From Flavobacteriales bacterium (GTDB taxonomy: Bacteria; Bacteroidota; Bacteroidia; UBA10329), in assembly GCA_003456455.1 (NCBI GenBank), contig DMRV01000258.1, forward strand, positions 7,398 through 12,521: a DNA stretch of 5,124 bases, given 5' to 3'. The notes under the pieces were generated by a model. That model saw nothing but the letters and a program-made list of their open reading frames with translations. It was not told where the DNA came from and did not search any database. This document shows, one piece after another, positions 1-4,619 of this stretch. Both the position numbers and the translations under genes were made by a program. The stretch's first letter is position 1; each line of letters opens with the position of its first letter.

Positions 1-327
1 TCCACTACCACCATTGAAACCTGTAAGTTGAGTATCCCAGTTACCTCTAAAACCACCACCCTGACAAAATGAGAAGGTGTACGAACGCCCGCTAACAACG
101 TTCATGGCTACTTCATTGTCTGGGCCCATACTTTGTGTTTGCCAATTGCAATTGGGTGTACGCGTACCGAGGTTAACACCGTTGTTGGTGCACTGGGCGC
201 TAGCAAAATCGGCATTCGCCAAGAAAACAGAGACCAATAGAGACAACATTGGTAATGCTTTCCCAATAGCGTTTCGGCTATTAGTAAAACTTTGCGCAAT
301 AAAGCTGGAGAGGGTAAAGTTTGTCAT
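1..327 (-). CDS. Secreted protein, N-terminal part (truncated by window edge)
   Basis: The minus strand is open from an ATG at 327 through base 1, giving 109 residues with no stop; the gene continues beyond the left edge. Residues about 23-45 (ALPMLSLLVSVFLANADFAS, then AQ) form a hydrophobic stretch ending in a plausible signal-peptidase I site before QC, so the product is probably exported. The mature start is rich in Cys, Asn and Gly and contains VVSGRSYTFSFC followed by GNWDTQLTGFNG. That pattern (Gly-x-x-Tyr-x-Phe-x-x-Cys, then Asp-Thr-Gln-Leu-Thr) is one I associate with beta-sandwich modules of large secreted Bacteroidota proteins, often type IX secretion cargo; this is from memory of the family, and the C-terminal sorting domain would lie outside the window. 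In-frame ATGs at 333 and 348 are alternative starts; a TAG at 352-354 limits extension. No Shine-Dalgarno motif is seen. Function beyond secretion is unknown. Confidence 0.75.
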   Translation of the reverse strand, partial: MTNFTLSSFIAQSFTNSRNAIGKALPMLSLLVSVFLANADFASAQCTNNGVNLGTRTPNCNWQTQSMGPDNEVAMNVVSGRSYTFSFCQGGGFRGNWDTQLTGFNGGSG

Positions 328-745
328 GAGCATAAAATTCGGTTGCATGTGCTATAAATTGTTGGTTTACAATCGCTCTGAAATTGCTTCAAAGGTCGGT
401 CGGAAGAGATTAAAAAAAACGATGTAAAACGCATAGTAATCTGGGTAAAAACTTAATGTAACCTGTATAATAAGCAAGGGTACTCAAGTTTAAAGGTAAA
501 TTAAAATGGCTTATCGCACCTGTATAAAATCCAAAAGTTTATCGAATATTTATTTTCCATTTTTACCAAACAAAACCTAACAATGAATTTTACTGTGCTA
601 ACGATGGGGTTTTATGGTTGTAGCAACGAAAACATTAATTTCGGAAGTGGAGAAAATTTAATTTTTAAGCAACAAAAGAAATTGTTAATTTTTTGTTGAT
701 AACTCATCTTCTGCCAAACAAACAACCCACACCCGAAACGCCTAC
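328..745. other. AT-rich intergenic region, no supported gene
   Basis: This stretch of about 400 bases separates two minus-strand genes and should hold the promoter of the secreted-protein gene at 1-327. I could not find a convincing pair of Bacteroidota elements (-7 TAnnTTTG with -33 TTG); TACCCTTG (minus strand, 482 to 475) matches the -7 at one mismatch from consensus but lacks a partner. The decamer ACCTGTATAA occurs twice, at 461-470 and 518-527. An AT-rich stem-loop lies at 670-698. A 38-codon plus-strand ORF at 583-699 has an A-rich region before its ATG but no recognisable product, and it is not called as a gene. Confidence 0.6.
670..698. repeat. AT-rich inverted repeat / weak stem-loop
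   Basis: CAACAAAA at 670-677 is the exact reverse complement of TTTTGTTG at 691-698. Inside it AATT at 680-683 can pair with AATT at 687-690 around a GTT loop, leaving GA bulged. Nearly all pairs are A-T, so stability is low. It lies about 50 bp beyond the strong minus-strand terminator and could be a minor backup terminator or chance in AT-rich DNA. Confidence 0.35.
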
Positions 746-781
746 ACAAAAAAGCGCCCCGATATTTCTATCGAGGCGCTT
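746..781 (-). terminator. Intrinsic terminator of the phasin-like gene
   Basis: Read on the minus strand, AAGCGCC (781-775), one A/C mismatch, TATCG (773-769 as its complement), a 4-base loop (768-765), then the matching arms end in GGCGCTT followed immediately by further T residues and GTG. The arms 752-758 and 775-781 pair over 7 bp and 760-764 with 769-773 over 5 bp. A GC-rich stem with a run of six T (753-748) is the textbook rho-independent form. It sits about 50 bp after the stop of the minus-strand gene at 834-1166, which it most likely ends. A second small inverted repeat, TGCAGG (795-800) with CCTGCA (811-816), lies between stop and terminator. Confidence 0.88.
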
Positions 782-833
782 ACCATGAAAAGAATGCAGG
801 ACTCTCCAACCCTGCAACTTTGGGTTTAATGAA

Positions 834-1166
834 TTAAGCTGTGGCTTTTGCTTTTGGTGCAGCTTTGGTAGAAACCTTACCAATTTTGCTTTCTAGGTCA
901 GCAACTTTAGATTTAAGGTCAGCAAGAATTTCTTCTTCAGTTTTCTTAATCACACCAACTTTTTCTTTGATTTCGTTGTACTTCGCTTCGAATTCTTCTT
1001 TGCGCGCTTCAGTCTTTTCGAAAAGCTCATCTACCATTTTCTTTCCTTCTACGTCAGAAATTTTTCCTGCCTCGATAAGGTCTTTAACCCCTTCTTCGAA
1101 TTTTGTAGATACTTCTGCAGCTAAATCAACTCCAGCGTAAAGGAACTTTTTGAATGCGTCTTCCAT
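834..1166 (-). CDS. Phasin-like small helical protein
   Basis: The 110-residue product begins MEDAFKKFLYAGVDLAAEVS and is almost entirely charged and helical. It resembles the phasin-like family (COG3937 type, annotated 'polyhydroxyalkanoate synthesis regulator phasin'): a short amphipathic start (residues 1-20), then KFEEGVKDLIEAGKIS followed by a helix through KKMVDELFEK, the usual 'hydrophobic helix - GKIS/GELS turn - helix' signature. Residues about 78-98 (I80, L84, V88, L91, I95, V98) fit a coiled coil, and the end is an Ala/Lys/Pro tail (KAAPKAKATA). No signal peptide or membrane segment, so cytoplasmic. True phasins coat polyester granules; many Bacteroidota members of this family occur without a nearby PHA synthase, and none is seen here, so a granule role is unproven and a stress or structural role is possible. 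Start ATG at 1166 follows A-rich sequence (AAAAACAAATAATT) without Shine-Dalgarno. It has its own terminator downstream and is divergent from the peptidase gene. Confidence 0.85.
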   Translation of the reverse strand: MEDAFKKFLYAGVDLAAEVSTKFEEGVKDLIEAGKISDVEGKKMVDELFEKTEARKEEFEAKYNEIKEKVGVIKKTEEEILADLKSKVADLESKIGKVSTKAAPKAKATA

Positions 1167-1225
1167 AATTATTTGTTTTTAGTTGTTGTGTTTTTATTTA
1201 ACGATTTGATGTAGGCAATTACCGT

Positions 1226-1243
1226 GCACATTGGCGTGCCAAA
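1226..1243 (-). repeat. Copy 1 of inverted 18-bp element, facing phasin-like gene
   Basis: On the minus strand this reads TTTGGCACGCCAATGTGC. It matches the plus-strand copy at 1313-1330 at 16 of 18 positions, in opposite orientation, each pointing toward its neighbouring gene. It contains a near-palindrome TTGGCGTGCCAA (1231-1242). It resembles a sigma-54 -24/-12 promoter (TGGCACG-N4-TTGC), but GG and GC are separated by 11 bases instead of 10, and the -12 part reads GTGC. It lies about 60 bp upstream of the phasin-like start codon. Confidence 0.55.
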
Positions 1244-1271
1244 GTTTATTTTTAAGAATAAGAAAGCGCGG

Positions 1272-1338
1272 AAACCCTTATCAGTAAAGGGACGCAGGGT
1301 TTTTTGGCTTGGTTTGGCACGCAAGTGTGCCAAAAAAC
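1272..1338 (+). promoter_or_regulatory. Ladder of mutually exclusive stems (attenuator-like)
   Basis: Four inverted repeats compete for the same bases. CCCTT/AAGGG (1275-1279/1287-1291) overlaps AAACCC/GGGTTT (1272-1277/1297-1302), whose right arm runs into a T-tract (1300-1305) as in a weak intrinsic terminator. That T-tract is also the left arm of a perfect 10-bp pairing, GTTTTTTGGC with GCCAAAAAAC (1299-1308/1329-1338), which in turn excludes the 8-bp hairpin TTTGGCAC/GTGCCAAA. Alternating terminator-like and antiterminator-like pairings are typical of attenuators and riboswitches, but I recognise no known class, and it is unknown whether this DNA is transcribed. Confidence 0.35.
1313..1330 (+). 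repeat. Copy 2 of inverted 18-bp element, facing peptidase operon
   Basis: The plus strand reads TTTGGCACGCAAGTGTGC, 16/18 identical to copy 1 at 1226-1243 on the other strand. Here the element is itself the left part of a perfect hairpin, TTTGGCAC (1313-1320) with GTGCCAAA (1327-1334) around the loop GCAAGT. The same sigma-54-like look and the same one-base-too-long spacing apply. It is about 180 bp upstream of the aminopeptidase start, so if it were a promoter or operator the transcript would include the structured region that follows. Confidence 0.55.
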
Positions 1339-1345
1339 AGGAAGA

Positions 1346-1409
1346 CTGACACACGTGACAAGGCGTTTGTCAGACAACGGTTTTCGGGCAAAGATGTCAG
1401 GTGTGTCAG
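1346..1409 (+). repeat. TGTCAG repeat cluster with 9-bp inverted repeat
   Basis: TGTCAG occurs at 1368-1373, 1395-1400 and 1404-1409, and its complement CTGACA at 1346-1351. CTGACACAC (1346-1354) and GTGTGTCAG (1401-1409) are exact reverse complements. Inside them TGACAA (1356-1361) pairs with TTGTCA (1367-1372) around GGCGT, and TTGTCAGACAA (1367-1377) is a palindrome. The cluster could be a nested RNA structure in the peptidase leader or a set of operator half-sites. Confidence 0.45.
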
Positions 1410-1513
1410 GTTTTGAAGCATCGCGTTATTTCGGGTATAGCCGAGAAGCGAAGGTCAGCGGAGCTAAATCTGTTGCATCAAATCCTTTACTTTCGGGCAA
1501 ACTCAGAAAATGA
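1394..1513 (+). CDS. Possible small upstream ORF, 39 residues, overlapping the peptidase start
   Basis: An ATG at 1394 opens a 39-codon frame (MSGVSGFEASRYFGYSREAK..., ending SGKLRK) whose TGA at 1511-1513 overlaps the aminopeptidase ATG as ATGA. The same frame is open back to a TTG at 1304. The peptide would be basic and Ser/Gly-rich with no recognised domain, signal peptide or membrane segment. The ATGA overlap would allow translational coupling, but the frame also crosses the repeat-rich leader, and an open frame of this size is not strong evidence. Equally likely it is non-coding leader RNA. Kept at low confidence because the overlap with the start codon is specific. Confidence 0.2.
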   Translation: MSGVSGFEASRYFGYSREAKVSGAKSVASNPLLSGKLRK

Positions 1514-2511
1514 ACCATTACGATAAGCTACGCGAACTGGTAGAAATTGATTCTCCAACAGGATTTACGGCTCATGCCTGTAAATACATCTTTGACTATT
1601 TCAAATCTTTAGGTTACAAGCCAGAATACACCAACAAAGGAGCTGTGAAATGCGCCTTGGGCGAAAACCCAACATTGGCCATGGCCGCGCATGTAGACAC
1701 ACTGGGTGCTATTGTAAGTGGAATTCAGAAAGATGGGCATTTGAAATTCTCACTTTTAGGCGGCTTATCTTTAAATGGTTTTGAAGGCGAGTATTGTCGC
1801 ATTCATACCCATAGCGGTAAAACCTATTCGGGAACCCTGCTTTTAAAAGACCCATCTGTTCACGCCAATAAGAACACCAACACAAAACAGCGGTTGTTGG
1901 AAAACATGTTTATCCGACTTGATGAAGAAGTGTCTTCCGCAGATGACACCAAGAAACTGGGAATTGGAAATGGAGACATCATTGCTTTCGACACCAAGTA
2001 TCAAGAACTCCCAAGCGGCTACATCAAAAGCCGCTTTATGGACAATAAAGCAGGCTGCTATGTATTGATGGAGATTGCAAGAAAATTTAAAGAAGAAGGA
2101 AAATCAGCCCCTGTAGAATTGTTCTTCAGTAATTATGAGGAGGTTGGTCATGGTGGCACTTGCGGTTACGCATCAACCATTCAAGAGCTGTTGGTTTTAG
2201 ATATGGGAGTTATTGGTGATGCGTGTGAAGGCGAAGAAACTAAGTGTTCCATTTGTGCGAAAGACAGCAGCGGCCCATATGATTACGAAATGCGTAAGAA
2301 ACTAGTTGACCTTGCTGAATCGAGGAAGGTTCCATACGCAGTCGATATCTACCCTTATTATGGTTCAGATGGGTCAGCAGCATTGCGCGCAGGAAACGAC
2401 TTTCGTGTAGGATTAATAGGTCCAGGAGTAGCAGCATCTCATGGTATGGAGCGCACGCACAAGAAAGGTGTAGAGGCTACTGTGGAGTTGTGTCTTGCAT
2501 ACATCAACTAA
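1510..2511 (+). CDS. M42 family metallo-aminopeptidase (FrvX/glutamyl aminopeptidase type)
   Basis: This 333-residue protein carries the MEROPS M42 (COG1363) metal-site series in order: His61 and Asp63 in AAHVDTLGA, the bridging Asp178 in SRFMDNKAG, the catalytic/metal Glu pair 210-211 in NYEEVGHGG, a metal Asp at 231 in LVLDMG, and His311 in SHGMERTHKKGVEAT. SDGSAALRAG at 286-295 also fits the family. Length is close to the usual 330-360 residues, so it is complete. M42 enzymes are dinuclear metal, usually large oligomeric (TET-like) cytoplasmic aminopeptidases that trim peptides from the N-terminus; some relatives are annotated as cellulases without good cause. There is no signal peptide. 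Residues about 66-165 would form the PDZ-like dimerisation domain inserted in this family. The ATG at 1510 gives the standard opening (YDKLRELVEIDSPTG); an in-frame TAA at 1465-1467 excludes much extension. No Shine-Dalgarno, only A-rich bases. The acylase gene follows 42 bp later on the same strand with no terminator between, suggesting an operon. Exact substrate preference cannot be told. Confidence 0.92.
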   Translation: MNHYDKLRELVEIDSPTGFTAHACKYIFDYFKSLGYKPEYTNKGAVKCALGENPTLAMAAHVDTLGAIVSGIQKDGHLKFSLLGGLSLNGFEGEYCRIHTHSGKTYSGTLLLKDPSVHANKNTNTKQRLLENMFIRLDEEVSSADDTKKLGIGNGDIIAFDTKYQELPSGYIKSRFMDNKAGCYVLMEIARKFKEEGKSAPVELFFSNYEEVGHGGTCGYASTIQELLVLDMGVIGDACEGEETKCSICAKDSSGPYDYEMRKKLVDLAESRKVPYAVDIYPYYGSDGSAALRAGNDFRVGLIGPGVAASHGMERTHKKGVEATVELCLAYIN

Positions 2512-2553
2512 ACCCTTATAACAGTCATTATTTACCCTAAAAACTCGCACGTT

Positions 2554-4617
2554 ATGCTGAAAAAACTATTCATCCTGTTGCTGCTGGCTCATTCTGCTGC
2601 TGCACAAATTGACCCAGCCAACGTTACCATTGCTAGAGACGAGTATGGTGTTCCACATATTTTTGCAGAAACAGACCCAGAAGTAGCTTATGGCTTAGGC
2701 TGGGCAAGTTGTGAGGATCTTTTTCCAACCATGCAAGAAATGCTATATGCCGGAAAAGGTTTTGCAGGAAGGTATTCAGGAAAAGAGGGGGCAGGCCGCG
2801 ATTATTTGACCCACCTTCTTGGTATAAGAAAGCTAGTTGATGAGAAATACGAAACCGACATTTCTGAAGACTTTAAACAATACTTACAGGGCTATTGCGA
2901 TGGCGTGAATGCTTGGGTTGAGAAGAATAAAAAGACAGAAAAAATTGTAAGAAAAGCCTTCCCTATAGAGCCTAAAGACGTTGTAGCCAGCTATGTTTTT
3001 TCCTTGAGCGTTATTTCTGGAGCACACAAACCAATAGAGAAAATAAGAGGAGGAAAACTGGATGGAGAAAGCGTTCCAATGGGATCCAATGCCTTTGCTA
3101 TGAACTCAAAGTTTACAGCAGATGGCAACACCTATTTGGCCGTAAACCCACACATGCCTTATGATGGGCCGTTCTCGTTTTATGAAGCACATCTCAACTC
3201 TGAAGAAGGATTGAATATTCTTGGCGGCTTGTTCCCTGGAGGAGTTTGCATTTTCCTTGGTTCAAACGAAAACCTTGGATGGAGTCATACATGGAATGGA
3301 TTAGATCTCGTGGACACGTACCGACTGGAAATGCACCCAAAGAAAAAAGACACGTATAAGTTTGATGGTGAATGGCTGAAATTGGAAAAGCGAAACGTGT
3401 GGTTAAAAGTGAAGGTCGGTGGCATTACCCTTCCTGTAAAGCAAAAGGCTTGGTGGAGCGTGTATGGTCCAACACTCAAATCTAAAGGCGGAAAATACTA
3501 TTCAGTACGGTGTGCTGCTTTCCAAGACATTCGAGTGGCGGAACAATGGTATAGAATGAATAGGTCAAAGAACTTTACAGAGTTTAACGAAGCGTTGGAC
3601 ATGCACGCTTTGGCTCGGTTCAATATTGTTTATGCTGACAGATACGATACCATCCACTATATCGACTATGGAATGATTCCAGACCGAGATATTAGCTGGG
3701 ATTGGGAAAAGACTGTTCCTGGCAATACGAGCCTTACTCTTTGGGATAAGCTGATTCCGGTAGATAGTTTGCCGCAGTACACAAATCCAGAATGCGGTTA
3801 TGTTTTTAACTCAAACAACGCACCGTTTAATGCCACTTGCGATCAGTACAACTTATCTGACGCAATGTATCATCGTCACATGGGATTCTGGACACATGAC
3901 AATAATCGGAGCATACAGTTTAAAAACTTGGTTTCAGAAGTGAGTCAGGTAGACTGGGAAAAATTTAAAGCCATAAAATGGGACCAACAATTACCCACTA
4001 ACCACGTGTTTGTAGAGAGTATGAAGAATGGGTACAAAATGGACGCAAGTAAACATCCCGAAATAGCCGATGCTATTGGTGTATTGAACAGGTGGGATTT
4101 TGGCATGAAGGCCTCTAACATGCAGGCTGCTTTTTCATACGCCACAGCGCAAAAAGTGTTGAACAAGGTTGGAAAACGTACAGAGGCTGTAGCAGATGGA
4201 TTATATGTTTCGGATGAAATGTGGGTTGAGGCCATCACCAAAACAAGAGAAGAGTTCTTGCGTCATTTCGGAAAGTTGGAAATCCCTTACGGAGAAGTTC
4301 AAACGTTTAAGCGTGGCGAAAAGGAAGTGGCAATGGGCGGAATACCAGATGTGTTGGCTGCTTGTGCCAGTGAGTGGGATGCTGAAAAAGGGACGATGGA
4401 AGCAAAAGGTGGAGATACATATGTTCAGCTTGTCAGCTTCTCTAAAGAAGGGTTACCAAAGATTGAATCGCTGATGGCGGGAGGTAATTCCGATAGACCA
4501 GATAGCCCTCACTTTAATGACCAAATGGACTTATTGGAAGCGCACAAAACCAAACCAATGACACTGGATAAGGCGGAGGTTTTGAAAAATGCAGTGAGGA
4601 CTTATCACCCAGAGTAG
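2554..4617 (+). CDS. Secreted penicillin acylase family protein (peptidase S45, Ntn-hydrolase)
   Basis: This 687-residue precursor starts with a clear signal peptide (MLKKLFILLLLAHSAAAQ, cleavage near residue 17-18), so it acts in the periplasm or outside. The S45 plan follows: an alpha part with VTIARDEYGVPHIFAET and the AYGLGWASCEDLFPTMQ helix, then a short linker and MGSNAFAMN, where Ser178 is the expected autoproteolysis site and N-terminal nucleophile of the beta chain. Beta-chain landmarks are NPHMPYDGPFSFYEAHL (198-214), LGWSHTWNGLDLVD (241-254), FNSNNAPF (418-425) with Asn421 the probable oxyanion-hole residue, and the C-terminal SPHFNDQ (651-657). Length fits the family and all key residues are present. 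Family members cleave side-chain amides of penicillins, N-acyl-homoserine lactones, aculeacin or other N-acyl compounds; the true substrate here cannot be read from sequence, and an antibiotic role should not be assumed. No type IX sorting domain is seen at the C-terminus. It is co-directional with the M42 gene 42 bp upstream and converges on the next gene. Confidence 0.93.
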   Translation: MLKKLFILLLLAHSAAAQIDPANVTIARDEYGVPHIFAETDPEVAYGLGWASCEDLFPTMQEMLYAGKGFAGRYSGKEGAGRDYLTHLLGIRKLVDEKYETDISEDFKQYLQGYCDGVNAWVEKNKKTEKIVRKAFPIEPKDVVASYVFSLSVISGAHKPIEKIRGGKLDGESVPMGSNAFAMNSKFTADGNTYLAVNPHMPYDGPFSFYEAHLNSEEGLNILGGLFPGGVCIFLGSNENLGWSHTWNGLDLVDTYRLEMHPKKKDTYKFDGEWLKLEKRNVWLKVKVGGITLPVKQKAWWSVYGPTLKSKGGKYYSVRCAAFQDIRVAEQWYRMNRSKNFTEFNEALDMHALARFNIVYADRYDTIHYIDYGMIPDRDISWDWEKTVPGNTSLTLWDKLIPVDSLPQYTNPECGYVFNSNNAPFNATCDQYNLSDAMYHRHMGFWTHDNNRSIQFKNLVSEVSQVDWEKFKAIKWDQQLPTNHVFVESMKNGYKMDASKHPEIADAIGVLNRWDFGMKASNMQAAFSYATAQKVLNKVGKRTEAVADGLYVSDEMWVEAITKTREEFLRHFGKLEIPYGEVQTFKRGEKEVAMGGIPDVLAACASEWDAEKGTMEAKGGDTYVQLVSFSKEGLPKIESLMAGGNSDRPDSPHFNDQMDLLEAHKTKPMTLDKAEVLKNAVRTYHPE

Positions 4618-4619
4618 GG

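Larger units (their letters stand above)
1167..1509. promoter_or_regulatory. Divergent intergenic region with dense inverted repeats
   Basis: These 343 bases must hold the promoters of both the phasin-like gene (leftward) and the peptidase-acylase operon (rightward). The left 90 bases are AT-rich; from about 1261 the DNA is visibly more GC-rich and full of pairing elements: CCCTT/AAGGG (1275-1279/1287-1291), AAACCC/GGGTTT (1272-1277/1297-1302), GTTTTTTGGC/GCCAAAAAAC (1299-1308/1329-1338), TTTGGCAC/GTGCCAAA (1313-1320/1327-1334), CTGACACAC/GTGTGTCAG (1346-1354/1401-1409), TGACAA/TTGTCA (1356-1361/1367-1372), and TCGC-TCGG/CCGA-GCGA (1421-1434/1441-1451). Candidate Bacteroidota -7 elements are AAACTTTG (minus, 1247 to 1240) and TACTTTCG (plus, 1488-1495), each one mismatch from TAnnTTTG, but neither has a good -33 TTG. 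That the region is regulatory is near certain from position; which elements act is inference. Confidence 0.6.

Noticed and set aside
77..427. Plus-strand 116-residue ORF
   Set aside because: It lies antisense to the minus-strand secreted protein whose signal peptide and motif are convincing; its translation has no coherent domain.
461..527. Decamer ACCTGTATAA repeated at 461 and 518
   Set aside because: Only 10 bp, in AT-rich DNA, with different flanks; could be chance, so noted only in the intergenic description.
583..699. Plus-strand 38-codon ORF starting MNFTVLTMGF
   Set aside because: No recognisable domain, AT-rich low-complexity end (KQQKKLLIFC), no promoter or Shine-Dalgarno, and its 3' end lies in the AT-rich inverted repeat; length is within chance.
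841..1140. Plus-strand 99-residue ORF, Ser/Phe-rich
   Set aside because: Antisense shadow of the phasin-like gene; the Ser/Phe-rich composition is what opposite-strand reading of Lys/Glu codons produces.
1313..1330. Functional sigma-54 promoter call
   Set aside because: GG and GC are 11 bases apart instead of 10 and the -12 box reads GTGC instead of TTGC; kept only as a repeat element and a finding.
1169..1354. Minus-strand 61-residue ORF ahead of the phasin-like gene
   Set aside because: Spans the inverted-repeat region with no protein family features; better explained as regulatory DNA.
2512..2553. Promoter or terminator between peptidase and acylase genes
   Set aside because: No hairpin with T-tract and no TAnnTTTG element seen in the 42-bp spacer; read-through as an operon is simpler.
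4196..4474. Plus-strand 92-residue ORF within the acylase gene
   Set aside because: Out-of-frame shadow of the acylase, whose own frame carries all S45 motifs through SPHFNDQ.
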